Below are positions 52,982-61,455 of a stretch of 64,000 bases of DNA, in pieces. How positions within the stretch are numbered: the first letter of the stretch is position 1; each line of letters opens with the position of its first letter. The notes below the pieces were generated by a model. It searched no databases, had not been told where the DNA came from, and saw nothing but the letters and a program-made list of their open reading frames with translations. The stretch is from Streptomyces sp. V1I1 (GTDB taxonomy: Bacteria; Actinomycetota; Actinomycetes; Streptomycetales; Streptomycetaceae). The translations under genes and the position numbers were made by a program. Location: contig NZ_JAUSZH010000001.1 in assembly GCF_030817355.1 (NCBI RefSeq), positions 8,035,001 to 8,099,000 of the forward strand. Direction: 5' to 3'.

Positions 52982-53079
52982 CGGATGCAATCTCGTCCAT
53001 CGCGCGGCACCGGAAGCGGTGGGGGTAGCAGTACCGCGCCACATCTTCGGGCGGACCGGGCCGGTCCCCGGGTGTGCGG

Positions 53080-53275
53080 CTCTGCACCCGGGCGGCCTGC
53101 TCCACCAGCTCAACGATCCGGGACTCGGCCGCGGTCAGCCGCGCCGTCACCAGCTGGGCCATGCGGGCCTGCACCGCCGCACAGTCCCCACCGTCGTACA
53201 CCTCGACCAGACCGGCCAGATCGCTGCCGGCGATGCCGAGCTGCTCGGCTGTGGCAAGCAGCTGCCCCCGCACGT
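53080..53275 (-). pseudogene. Second MerR-family regulator remnant (C-terminal helix)
   Basis: The frame reads DGGDCAAVQARMAQLVTARL, then TAAESRIVELVEQAARVQ, the dimerisation helix of heavy-metal MerR proteins, with CDxxD-like Cys. The DNA-binding half is not recognisable upstream and the C-terminal tail is lost. It is distinct from the pseudogene at 52150-52581. Confidence 0.6.
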
Positions 53276-53674
53276 CCTTCGATGCCCACCGCCACGGTTT
53301 CAGCACCGAGGTCGTCGCCACACCCGGCCCATGACAGCTCGCAGCCTGGGAGAACGTGTTGGCCGCCGCCTGTCCCGCCACCTGCGACGTGCACGGGGGT
53401 GCTATCCGGGGCCCGCTTGCCGCCATGCTCCTCGCCACGTCGCCGGCAGCGGCCACACCTTCCTCGAAGACTTCCTCACCCACGACGCCCCTGGGCGGCG
53501 GTGTCTGGTTCCGGGACGGTCGGGGGCTGTCGGGCGGCGCTTCCGCGGGGTTTTACGCGATGTGTCTGGGTGCGTCAAGTCCCGAGTCCTCGGAACGTGA
53601 CCGTGTGCTGCCGGTCGGGCCTACTTGAAGTGCGGCCCCACCCGAAAGGGAACGGGGCAGCACGGTAAGGCGGA

Positions 53675-53691
53675 AATCCTCGCCGAGGATT
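53675..53691. promoter_or_regulatory. 8-bp-arm palindrome before the repeat protein gene
   Basis: AATCCTCG, one C, then its exact complement CGAGGATT, 40 bases before the start codon of the secreted repeat protein. Could be an operator or an mRNA hairpin in the leader. Confidence 0.5.
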
Positions 53692-53731
53692 CTCCCTTCA
53701 AATAGTCCCTCTTTATCAGTAGGAGAAACTC

Positions 53732-54508
53732 ATGAACCGCACTGTTCACACCCACAATGACGACCGTCCCAAGCGTCGGGGCCTTCGCCTTGCGACGGTT
53801 GTCGCCTCGGCCGCTGTGATCGGCGGAGGTGTCATCCTTCCGGCAACTGCCGCGACGGCGGCCCCGATGCCCGCCTCGTCGGTCGTGAGCCTCGCCGACT
53901 CCCACAAGCACCCTGACAAGCATCACGACAAGCATCACGGCAAGGGAAAGAGCAAGAGTAAGGGTAAGGGAAAGGGCAAGAACAAGAATAAGGGCGGTGA
54001 CGCCAAGGGTGGTAACGCTTCCGGGGTTGGCACCAATAAGGGCGGTGACGCCAAGGGCGGTAACGCTTCCGGTACTGGCACCAACACCGGTGGTAATGCT
54101 CAGGGCGGTAATGCTTCCGGCGTTGGCACTAACACCGGTGGTAATGCTCAGGGTGGTAATGCTTCGGGGGTGGGCACCAATAAGGGTGGTGACGCCAAGG
54201 GTGGTGACGCTTCCGGCGTCGGTACCAACACCGGTGGTAATGCTCAGGGCGGTAATGCTTCCGGTGTAGGCACTAACACTGGTGGTAATGCTCAGGGCGG
54301 TAATGCTTCTGGCGTCGGTACTAACACTGGTGGTAATGCTCAGGGCGGTAATGCTTCTGGCGTCGGTACTAACACTGGTGGTAATGCTCAGGGCGGTAAT
54401 GCTTCCGGCGTCGGTACTAACACTGGTGGTAATGCTCAGGGCGGTGACGCTTCTGGCGTCGGTACCAATACCGGTGGTAATGCTCAGGGTGGTGACGCCA
54501 CGGGCTAG
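53732..54508 (+). CDS. Secreted protein made of 16-residue Gly/Asn repeats
   Basis: 258 residues. A long basic n-region (DDRPKRRGLRL), hydrophobic core and AATAAP site indicate Sec export at about residue 44. A His/Lys spacer (DSHKHPDKHHDKHHGKGK) follows, then eleven full and one partial copy of NTGGNAQGGNASGVGT, with NKGGDAKGG variants in copies 1, 2 and 5. There are no Cys or aromatic residues in the repeats and no sorting signal. The regularity suggests a beta-solenoid or polyglycine-type fibre on the cell surface. The AGGAG site is well placed before ATG 53732. The next gene encodes a secreted protein with a similar His/Lys spacer. No known family. Confidence 0.8.
   Translation: MNRTVHTHNDDRPKRRGLRLATVVASAAVIGGGVILPATAATAAPMPASSVVSLADSHKHPDKHHDKHHGKGKSKSKGKGKGKNKNKGGDAKGGNASGVGTNKGGDAKGGNASGTGTNTGGNAQGGNASGVGTNTGGNAQGGNASGVGTNKGGDAKGGDASGVGTNTGGNAQGGNASGVGTNTGGNAQGGNASGVGTNTGGNAQGGNASGVGTNTGGNAQGGNASGVGTNTGGNAQGGDASGVGTNTGGNAQGGDATG
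53992..54508 (+). repeat. 48-bp tandem coding repeat, eleven full copies plus one partial
   Basis: Each 48-base unit encodes 16 residues. Copies 7-10 are almost identical at DNA level, while the first five vary and use AAG (Lys) in place of ACT/ACC (Thr). This gradient suggests recent expansion of the downstream copies and potential for copy-number change. Confidence 0.9.
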
Positions 54509-54758
54509 GAGCTGACTGGCGCGGACAGCGTCGAGTGAGTTCGCGGTCTGGCTGGGTGGCAAAGGCCGGCGGCTACGCCACCCAGCCAGACCGCCGAATG
54601 TCCGCAGGTAAGCGGAAGTGCGGCTGCTTCAGGCGGCCCTGCACCGTGGGGCGAATGCGCCCACCCCGGCATCGGGTAAAGACCCGTCTCGAAAGAATAA
54701 GAATTTTTCGCTCGTTCTCACCTTCTCGAGAGCATGCGGAAGAGGAACGAGAATTCTC

Positions 54759-55412
54759 ATGAAGCGTAGTATCCGGAAGAGCAGTCTGGCCGTAGCCACC
54801 GCCTCCGTCCTCCTGGCTGCCGGCGGTGTACTGATCCCGGCGAGCGCGGCGTTTGCGGCACCGACGCAGCAGAGCCAGGCGGTGTCGGCAGCCAGCGGCG
54901 ACCACGAGAAGCGTGACGGTCACAAGAAGAGCGACAGTCACAAGCACAAGAAGCGTGGCGGCCACGGAAAGCACGGCAGTCATAAGAAGCGTGGCGGTCA
55001 CGAGGACTACTGCCGCAGCGGCACGGGCGGGGATGGCACCGGCGGCAACGGGACGGGCAGCAACGGCCCCGTCTGCCAGGCTCCGGGGGGCACCGGCACG
55101 GGCGGCACCGGCCGCGGCGGCAGGGGCAGCTGCGGTGGCCGCGATGGCAACGGCCGCAATGGTACGGGCACCAACGGCAACGGCGGCGGCCCCTGTCCTG
55201 ACACACCGGCCCCGCACGCGCCGCCCAAGGACGACACCGGCAGCCCCTCCACTCCTGACACGCCGGCCCCGCAGGATCCCCCCAAGGACGAGACCGGCAG
55301 CGCCTCTGTTCCGGAGCCGGCTCCGCAGGCTCCGCCCAAGGAGGAGACCGGCAGCGCCTCTGTTCCTGAGCCGGCGCCGCATGCTCCGGCCGACGACGTC
55401 ATCGTCAAGTGA
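54759..55412 (+). CDS. Secreted His/Lys- and Pro-rich low-complexity protein
   Basis: 217 residues from ATG 54759. Signal peptide KRSIRKSSLAVATASVLLA to ASAAFA, then a His/Lys spacer (GHKKSDSHKHKKRGGHGKH) like the preceding gene, a Gly/Asn segment with four spaced Cys (YCRSG, VCQAP, SCGGR, PCPDT), and Pro-rich repeats of the form PAPxxPPKxxTGS. It has no catalytic motif or anchor. Together with the previous gene it looks like a pair of extracellular structural or metal-binding proteins that arose by duplication and diverged. Confidence 0.75.
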   Translation: MKRSIRKSSLAVATASVLLAAGGVLIPASAAFAAPTQQSQAVSAASGDHEKRDGHKKSDSHKHKKRGGHGKHGSHKKRGGHEDYCRSGTGGDGTGGNGTGSNGPVCQAPGGTGTGGTGRGGRGSCGGRDGNGRNGTGTNGNGGGPCPDTPAPHAPPKDDTGSPSTPDTPAPQDPPKDETGSASVPEPAPQAPPKEETGSASVPEPAPHAPADDVIVK

Positions 55413-55857
55413 CCGCGCGGGGGAACACGCCGAAGGTGGATGGCGCCGTCCTGCGGACGTGGCCCCGGGACGGTCTCCTCGCCCAGTTGCGGGTGTGGTG
55501 ATGTTGCCGGACGTCGCCTGGCTGGAAGGCTCGTGAGGATTGTGGGTTCTTGCCCCGCCGCATCTGCGGCGGGGCAAGACTCGTTCCCGTGGCGATGGGG
55601 GAGTGTTTGAGATCCCCAGAAATCGCAAGTCACAGGTGTTATGGCGCATGTGCGAAGGGAGTTGACGTGTCGGGGAAGCGTCACGGTGACGGAAGTCCGC
55701 GACGGCTCGGGGGGACCGCTATGGGGGGACTGCCGATAGGTCGATGATCACGGTGGGACCCGTCTTCATCCAAGCGGCTCCAGCTACCAGTACAGCGCTC
55801 CTGAGCAGCCCGGAGAAACGACACCGTGTGTCAGTGGTCGCTGGCAGGATGCGTTGC
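55413..55857. other. Intergenic with a strong terminator
   Basis: About 445 bases. Holds the hairpin at 55549-55578, then a leader for the next gene. No credible gene. Confidence 0.4.
55549..55578 (+). terminator. Strong GC hairpin
   Basis: CTTGCCCCGCCGCA, two bases, then its exact complement: a 14-bp stem, 137 bases after the low-complexity protein stop. Almost certainly a transcription terminator despite lacking a long T-run. Confidence 0.75.
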
Positions 55858-56403
55858 ATGACCTCATCCACCGCAGCCGATTACGGCTGGTTACGTTCCT
55901 CGTCCTCACTGTTCGGATACGCGCTGGAGGTCGGGTACACCCTGACGCTGGTGCGGGGTGTCTCGCCTGCGGACTTGCTCGGACTGGTGGGGGCCGAGCC
56001 GCGTGGTGCGTGTGAGGGGCTCAACGAACTGATCGAGCAGCACGAGGTGCTCTTGCATGGGTACGACGACTGGCCCGTGTCCTTCCTCGCGGGAGCGTTC
56101 ACCGTGCGGGGCGAGGGAGGGGACTGGGCCCTCGCCTTGGAATTCGGTGGCGATCTGGGGACGCGGCCATGCTTCATGGAGGCCCTCTCCGCCGGGACGC
56201 GTGCTGTCTCGCATTCGAGCAACGGGGGGAAGCCTATGCACTTCTTCCACTGGTATGAGAACGGGGAGTTGCGGACCGCCTTCGAGTGGCCGGCGGACCG
56301 GACCGGCAGTACTCCCGACGAGCTGAACGCCGTGATGACAGAGGTCGGTCTCAACCCCACAGGTGACGAAGCTCCCGACGTCGATCGCAAGGCGGCAGTC
56401 TGA
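55858..56403 (+). CDS. DUF6461-like hypothetical protein
   Basis: 181 residues from ATG 55858 (GGCAGGA nine bases upstream). It reads TAADYGWLRSSSSLFGYALE, YTLTLVRGVSPADLLGLVGA, then GDWALALEFGG and MHFFHWYENGELRTAFEWPA, the pattern of DUF6461 proteins common in actinomycetes, function unknown. The stop codon is the first three bases of the adjacent IS3 element's terminal repeat, so the original C-terminus may have been a little longer. Confidence 0.7.
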   Translation: MTSSTAADYGWLRSSSSLFGYALEVGYTLTLVRGVSPADLLGLVGAEPRGACEGLNELIEQHEVLLHGYDDWPVSFLAGAFTVRGEGGDWALALEFGGDLGTRPCFMEALSAGTRAVSHSSNGGKPMHFFHWYENGELRTAFEWPADRTGSTPDELNAVMTEVGLNPTGDEAPDVDRKAAV

Positions 56404-56427
56404 ACCGTTCCGGGTTTGATCGAGACT

Positions 56428-57351
56428 CTATGGCGTGACTGTGACCTGGTGTTTTGTGGCTGTCAGGTAGTGGTGGGCTTCGTATTCGGCGGGTGGGACG
56501 TGGCCGATCTCACCGTGAAGTCGGCGGTGGTTGTACCAGTCGATCCATTCGGCGGTGGCCAACTCGACCTCGGACAGCGTCTTCCAGGGCCGCTGAGGCT
56601 TGATCAACTCGGTCTTGAAAAGACCGATCGTGGACTCCATCAGGGCATTGTCGTAGGCGTCGCCGACTGATCCGATGGACGCCGCTATGCCCTCGCCTTG
56701 GAGATGGGTGGCCAGCTTGAACGAGGTGTACTGACTGCCCGCGTCGCTGTGATGGATCAGCTGCCCGGGTTGGTGCGGACTGCCTTCCCGATCGCGCTGC
56801 CATAGGCCCATCTCCAGTGCGGCCAGGACCAGTTCGGTGTGTTTGGTCGTGGCCGCCGACCAGCCGACGATGCGGCGGGAGAAGGTGTCCACGACGAACG
56901 CGATGTAGACGACCCCGGCCCAGGTGGCGATGTGGGTGAAGTCCGCGACCCAGCAGCGGTTCGGCGCCTGGGCGACGAAGTCCCGGTCGACCAGGTCGGG
57001 GGCCCGGCCGGCGGCCGGGTCGGTGACCGTAGTGATGACCTTCTTGCCGCGGACGGCGCCGGCGAGGCCGAGCTCGCGCATCAGGCGCTCGACGGTGCAC
57101 CGGGCCACCGCATGACCTTGTCGGTTCAGCTCGCGCCAGATCTTCCGGGCCCCGTAGACGCGGTAGTTGGCGTCGAACACCTGCTGGATCAGTGCCTTCA
57201 GTTCCGCGTCCCGGGTCGCCCGAAGCGACGGAGGCCGGGCCTTGGCTGCGTAGTAGGTGGAGGGGGAGATACCGACACCGTGCTCGTTGAGAACGGTGCA
57301 GATCGGCTCGACGCCGCCGAAGCGGTCCCGGTTCTCGTCGACGAAGGTCAC
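56428..57351 (-). CDS. IS3-family transposase OrfB (catalytic subunit)
   Basis: 307 residues with the rve-type DDE integrase core: WVADFTHIATWAGVVYIAFV (first Asp), IHHSDAGSQYTS (second Asp) and DNALMESTIGLFKTELI (Glu), plus the HTH_21-like N-terminal part RVYGARKIWRELNRQG. It overlaps OrfA by four bases in a different frame; IS3 elements normally make an OrfAB fusion by -1 frameshifting. All catalytic residues are present, so it may be active. Confidence 0.92.
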   Translation of the reverse strand: MTFVDENRDRFGGVEPICTVLNEHGVGISPSTYYAAKARPPSLRATRDAELKALIQQVFDANYRVYGARKIWRELNRQGHAVARCTVERLMRELGLAGAVRGKKVITTVTDPAAGRAPDLVDRDFVAQAPNRCWVADFTHIATWAGVVYIAFVVDTFSRRIVGWSAATTKHTELVLAALEMGLWQRDREGSPHQPGQLIHHSDAGSQYTSFKLATHLQGEGIAASIGSVGDAYDNALMESTIGLFKTELIKPQRPWKTLSEVELATAEWIDWYNHRRLHGEIGHVPPAEYEAHHYLTATKHQVTVTP

Positions 57352-57674
57352 GAGCGCAGATGTGGCCGGTCGAGCTCGGCCGCGAAGAAAGCCGAAGCGG
57401 CCTTGAGGATCTCATTCGCCCGCTTGAGCTCGGCGACTTCCTTCTTCAACGCTTTGACCTGGGCAGACTCATCGGTCGTGACGCCAGGCCGGGCCCCGTT
57501 GTCGATCTGGTCCTGGCGGACCCACTTGCGCAAAGTCTCGGTCGTCCCGATCCCCAGCTTGGCGGCGACCGCCTTCATCGCGGACCACTCGGTGTCGTAC
57601 TCCGGCCGCACCTCGGCGACCATGCGGACCGCGCGCTTGCGCAGCTCAAGGGGGTAAGGGGAAGGACGTGCCAT
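57348..57674 (-). CDS. IS3-family transposase OrfA
   Basis: 108 residues: PYPLELRKRAVRMVAEVRPE, LGIGTTETLRKWVRQDQIDN (helix-turn-helix) and a leucine-zipper-like coiled coil VKALKKEVAELKRANEILKA, as in HTH_Tnp_1-type OrfA proteins. Binds the IS ends and dimerises with the OrfAB protein. Confidence 0.92.
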   Translation of the reverse strand: MARPSPYPLELRKRAVRMVAEVRPEYDTEWSAMKAVAAKLGIGTTETLRKWVRQDQIDNGARPGVTTDESAQVKALKKEVAELKRANEILKAASAFFAAELDRPHLRS

Positions 57675-57738
57675 GACTCGATCCTCTCAAACGATCGAGT
57701 CCCTACCGAACCCGGAACGGTTCACTGACACTTTTGAT

Positions 57739-57760
57739 CTTGGCCTTCGAGGTTGCCAAG
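57739..57760 (-). terminator. Hairpin after the PAS-phosphatase gene
   Basis: CTTGGC, ten bases, GCCAAG. It is 65 bases beyond the stop of the minus-strand phosphatase gene and is followed in that direction by an AT-rich stretch (ATCAAAAG). Plausible terminator. Confidence 0.5.
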
Positions 57761-57824
57761 CACTCACTGAGGGGTGTGGGCCGTGTGGCGATGGTTCGTT
57801 GGATGGTTTGGTCTGGGTGCTTGT

Positions 57825-59726
57825 TCAGTCTGTGGTGAGGGTTTGTTCGGCCCAGATGGTTTTGCCGATGGGGGTGTTGCGGGTGCCCCAGCGGTGGGCG
57901 AGTTGGGCGACGAGGAGGAGGCCGCGTCCTCCTTCGTCGTAGGTGCGGGCGCGGCGCTGGTGGGGGGCGGTGTTGCTGGAGTCGTAGACCTCGCAGATGA
58001 GGGTGGTGTCGGCGTGGATGAGGCGGAGTTGGATGGGTGGCTTGCCGTAGCGGATGGCGTTGGTGACCAGTTCGCTGACGGTCAGTTCGGTGATGAAGGT
58101 GGCGTCGTCCAGTCCCCAGGCGGTGAGTTGGTCGGTGGCGTTTTTGCGGGCTTGGGCGACGATGGCGGGGTCGCAGGGCAGGTGCCAGGTGGCGACCTTG
58201 TCGGCGTGCAGGGCCCGGGTGCGGGCGATGAGGAGGGCGATGTCGTCGTCGGGGCGGTGGGTCAGCAGGGTGGTGAGGACTCTGTCGCAGACGGTGTCCA
58301 GGGTGGGGGCGGGGTGGGCGAGGGCTTGGAACATTTTGTCCAGGGCTTCGTCGATGTCGTGGTGGCGGGGTTCGAGCAGGCCGTCGGTGTAGAGGGCGAT
58401 GAGGCTGCCTTCGGGCAGTTGGGTTTCCATGGTTTCGAAGGGCAGGCCGCCCAGGCCCAGGGGTGGGCCGGCGGGGACGTCGAGGAAGTAGACGGCGCCG
58501 TCGGGGGTGACCACGGCGGGCGGGGGGTGGCCGGCCCGGGCCAGGGTGCAGTGGCGGGAGACGGGGTCGTAGACCGCGTACAGGCAGGTGGTGCCGATGC
58601 CTCCGGCGGTTTCGGCGGCGCCTTGGGTGCCGCTCTCGTCGGCGGACAGGTGGATGACGAGGTCGTCGAGGTGGGTGAGCAGTTCGTCGGGTGGCAGTTC
58701 GACGTCGGCCAGGGTGCGTACCGCGGTGCGCAGCCGGCCCATGGTGGCCGAGGCGCGGATGCCGTGGCCGACCACATCGCCCACGACCAGGGCGACGCGC
58801 GCGCCGGACAGCGGGATCACGTCGAACCAGTCGCCGCCCACCCCGGCCTGGGTACCGGCGGGCAGGTAGCGGGAGGCGATCTCCAGTGCCGCCTGATCGG
58901 GCAGCGTATGCGGGAGCAGGCTGCGCTGCAGTGTCATGGTCGTGGTGCGCTCCCGGGTGTAGGGGCGGGGGGCGAGGTACTCCCCGGAGCCGGAGTGCGC
59001 CGTCAGGCACACGGCGCGCACCCGGCCGTCGGGGTCTTTCAGCGGGGCCAGCGAGGTCGGCCAGCCGCGCTCCGGGCTGACACCTGTGGGGCGGATGTAG
59101 GCCTCCACCTGCTGCGGCTCGCCGCTCTCCAGCGCCAGCCGCATCTTGCTCTGGGCCTCCTCGCTCACCGGGTACGGGGCGATTTCCGGCAGGCGCAGCC
59201 CGCGCATCTGGTCCTCGGTGAGGGACAGCGCACGCTCCATGGCGGTGTTCGCCCGCACCAGCCGCAGGTCCGCATCGAAGATGGCCAGGATGTCGGGGGA
59301 CTGGGTGAAGGTCCATTCCCTCAGCGCTTCGCTCCCGGGCGTGCGGGGCCTGCCCGCCACGGCGGACACCACCAGCCACTCGGCGATACCGCTGTCCGGT
59401 GTCCGGCGGTGTGCGAGCAGTGGCCGCTGAAGCCGGTGGCCGTCCCGGTGGAGCAGCGCCACGGTGCCGCTCCACCTCTCCCGCCCGGCCGTATCCCGCC
59501 GGGCGGCTTCCCGCCGGGCCGTCTCGTCGACGTCATCGGCGAGCAGCCGGGCGGCGGCCTGTCCCACGACCTCCGAGGGCGGGTAGCCGAGCAGCCGCCG
59601 GGCACCCTCGCTCCACCCCGTCACGATGCCCTGCTCATTGACGGTGGCCGTGGCCGTGTATGCCGCCCCGGGACAGGCGTCCGACTCGTCCGGCCGCTCA
59701 CCGGCAGGGGTGGGAAGTCGCTCCAT
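57825..59726 (-). CDS. PAS-PAS-PP2C-HATPase signalling protein
   Basis: 633 residues. Two PAS folds (about 20-115 with TGWSEGARRLLGYPPSEVVG, and 140-250 with ILAIFDADLRLVRANTAMER). Then the SpoIIE phosphatase: VGGDWFDVIPLSGARVALVV, RAGHPPPAVV, LIALYTDGLLEPR, DDDIALLIART. A C-terminal RsbW-like ATPase has ELTVSELVTNAIRYG and GGRGLLLVAQLAHRWG. Phosphatase and kinase-like domains in one chain are typical of Streptomyces partner-switch regulators controlling anti-anti-sigma proteins. The signal sensed by PAS is unknown. Adjacent to a LuxR-like small regulator. Confidence 0.93.
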   Translation of the reverse strand: MERLPTPAGERPDESDACPGAAYTATATVNEQGIVTGWSEGARRLLGYPPSEVVGQAAARLLADDVDETARREAARRDTAGRERWSGTVALLHRDGHRLQRPLLAHRRTPDSGIAEWLVVSAVAGRPRTPGSEALREWTFTQSPDILAIFDADLRLVRANTAMERALSLTEDQMRGLRLPEIAPYPVSEEAQSKMRLALESGEPQQVEAYIRPTGVSPERGWPTSLAPLKDPDGRVRAVCLTAHSGSGEYLAPRPYTRERTTTMTLQRSLLPHTLPDQAALEIASRYLPAGTQAGVGGDWFDVIPLSGARVALVVGDVVGHGIRASATMGRLRTAVRTLADVELPPDELLTHLDDLVIHLSADESGTQGAAETAGGIGTTCLYAVYDPVSRHCTLARAGHPPPAVVTPDGAVYFLDVPAGPPLGLGGLPFETMETQLPEGSLIALYTDGLLEPRHHDIDEALDKMFQALAHPAPTLDTVCDRVLTTLLTHRPDDDIALLIARTRALHADKVATWHLPCDPAIVAQARKNATDQLTAWGLDDATFITELTVSELVTNAIRYGKPPIQLRLIHADTTLICEVYDSSNTAPHQRRARTYDEGGRGLLLVAQLAHRWGTRNTPIGKTIWAEQTLTTD

Positions 59727-60070
59727 CGCCGCTCATCTCGCCGTTCGGGAACCTGCACGGCCGGGGCCCTCCTGACAAGCATGATCCTCAGGAGCACGGA
59801 GCACCAACCCGGCGCTGTCACCAGGGGCCCCGCCCCAGAAGTCGACCGGGGGGCAGGTCATCTCCGCAGCCATGCGGCTTCTCTGTGGTCGCGCTGTGGC
59901 GTGCCTGCGGAACGTGCCCTGTGACAGGCCTGTGACAGTCGGCGGACACCGTCATGAAGTCGCCCGGGCAGGCTCTTCAAAAGAGGACAAATTGCAGCAT
60001 TCGGGCATTTGTCCCCTGCTTCCGAGGGTGTGAGCAGCGCTGACCGAGCCGATCCGTCGGAGGAAATCCC
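59727..60070. other. Divergent promoter region
   Basis: About 340 bases between the PAS-phosphatase and the LuxR-like gene. No gene seen; presumably both promoters lie here. Confidence 0.35.
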
Positions 60071-60301
60071 ATGAGCCTCACCCTCACCACGCCGTACGCC
60101 CAGGCCCCCGCACCTGCGCTGGCCCCGCGTGAGCAGGAGACACTGCGGCATATCGCCGCAGGGCGCACCTACCTGCAGACGGCCCGCCACATGGGGCTCT
60201 CCAAGCACACGGTCGACGCCTACCTCCGCCGTATCCGGGCCAAGCTCAACATCAACAGCACCGCCGAACTCACCCGACTGGCCATCTCCCTGGGACTGTG
60301 A
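60071..60301 (+). CDS. Standalone LuxR-type helix-turn-helix protein
   Basis: 76 residues; ATG 60071 follows GGAGGAAATCCC. LAPREQETLRHIAAGRTYLQ, ARHMGLSKHTVDAYLRRIRA and KLNINSTAELTRLAISLGL form a complete LuxR/GerE four-helix domain without any sensor. Single-domain LuxR proteins in Streptomyces often act with, or interfere with, larger regulators. Divergent from the PAS-PP2C protein, so the two may share control. Confidence 0.88.
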   Translation: MSLTLTTPYAQAPAPALAPREQETLRHIAAGRTYLQTARHMGLSKHTVDAYLRRIRAKLNINSTAELTRLAISLGL

Positions 60302-60386
60302 CGCCCGGCCACCCGAGCGGAAACCCGCCACGAACGCGATCCGGCGCCCGTGCACACCCCCAGCACCCGCCGACCGGACGACCGGC

Positions 60387-60789
60387 ATGGCCCTCGGCAT
60401 CACCAAGAGCTTCCGCATCGGCGAACGCGACGTTACCCACAACGCCCCGTCCCACGCCGTGCAGAACACGCTGACCCGCTCCTGCCACACCGCCGACCGC
60501 ACCATCACCCCAGGCCACGTCCCGCGCCTGCACGACCTCGACGACCAAGACCTGCACACCCAACTCACCCAGGTCGTCCCGCCGTTCGCCCGCAAAGCAG
60601 AGGGCCGACCTCCAGCACCCCGACCACGGCGTGGCCCGCTTCGACCACGACCACTACCTGAAGAACTGGTCCCACACCGACCCGAAGACTGACGCCGACC
60701 TCCTCCCCCTCGACCAAGCCCAGGACACCAACCCCGTCGAGAGGCGGTACCAGTTGCTGCGGAGGGCTCTACTCGACTCCGTTCCGTGA
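60387..60789 (+). pseudogene. Hypothetical protein with one frameshift
   Basis: First frame MALGITKSFRIGERDVTHNA, then SHTADRTIT-type polar sequence to about 60595; second frame LQHPDHGVARFDHDHYLKNW, then DAQDTNPVERRYQLL and a stop at 60789. Both frames have strong codon bias. The combined protein (about 133 residues) is His/Asp rich. Could be an error in the sequence rather than real decay. No family recognised. Confidence 0.5.
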
Positions 60790-60939
60790 CCAGTAATGCG
60801 CATAACGTGATCAATATGGCCTGAACCCTCCTTGAGTCGGCCGGCGAGCGGCAAAAGACTTCTCCTGTGCCAGAGACGGCCACGCGCCTCGAAGGGGGGC
60901 GCGCACATCAGTCAGGCTCGCAATCTGAGGAGACCGCCG

Positions 60940-61455
60940 ATGCCAGACGCCGGGCCTCGCAGCACTACACACGCGATCACGCTGACCGACGGCACTGCCA
61001 CCCGGACCCGGGAGCTGACCCACGCTGACCTCGGACCCATCCAGGCGCTGCACCACCGTTGCTCGCCGGGCAGTCGCGCCCTGCGCTATCACGCGGGCAA
61101 ACCCGAGCTGTCTCGGGCCGGATGGAAGATGCTGTCCGACCCGGAGCGCGGCACCACCTTGGTCACCACCACCGCCCGGAACACGGACCGCATTATCGCC
61201 ATGACCAACGTCATGCGCACCGATCAGCAAGGGGTCGGCGAACTTGCCGTGCTGATCGAGGACGCCTGGCAGTCCAAGGGCCTGGGCACTGCGCTGGCCT
61301 CACACGCGGCCGATGTGGCCCGCCGGGCCGGCCACCACACCCTGACCGCGTCGGTCGTCGCGGTCAATACACCAATGCTCCACGTCCTGGAGAGTCTGGA
61401 CGCGCCGCCCACTCGCGCGACAGGGCCCGTCCTCGACATCCACATCCCGCTGTAG
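60940..61455 (+). CDS. GNAT-family N-acetyltransferase
   Basis: 171 residues from ATG 60940 after GAGGAG. Motif A is clear: ELAVLIEDAWQSKGLGTALA, with QxxGxGxxL binding acetyl-CoA, followed by SHAADVARRAGHHTLTASVV. The N-terminal part (ELTHADLGPIQALHHRCSPG) resembles the GNATs fused to or associated with protein lysine acetylation in actinomycetes, but this one stands alone. Substrate unknown. Confidence 0.85.
   Translation: MPDAGPRSTTHAITLTDGTATRTRELTHADLGPIQALHHRCSPGSRALRYHAGKPELSRAGWKMLSDPERGTTLVTTTARNTDRIIAMTNVMRTDQQGVGELAVLIEDAWQSKGLGTALASHAADVARRAGHHTLTASVVAVNTPMLHVLESLDAPPTRATGPVLDIHIPL

Larger units (their letters stand above)
56401..57724 (-). mobile_element. IS3-family element (1324 bp), apparently intact
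   Basis: Terminal repeats TGAACCGTTCCGGGTTTGAT (56401 on) and, inverted from 57724, TGAACCGTTCCGGGTTCGGT agree over most of 28 bases. Two overlapping transposase frames lie inside on the minus strand. No matching target duplication is seen (GTC left, CTG right), suggesting a flanking deletion or an adjacent rearrangement. Confidence 0.88.

Noticed and set aside
53992..54508. CRISPR array from regularly spaced repeats
   Set aside because: The units are contiguous with no unique spacers and maintain an open reading frame.
59858..60883. A 341-codon minus-strand frame
   Set aside because: Crosses the promoter region and lies antisense to the LuxR and GNAT genes; no domain.
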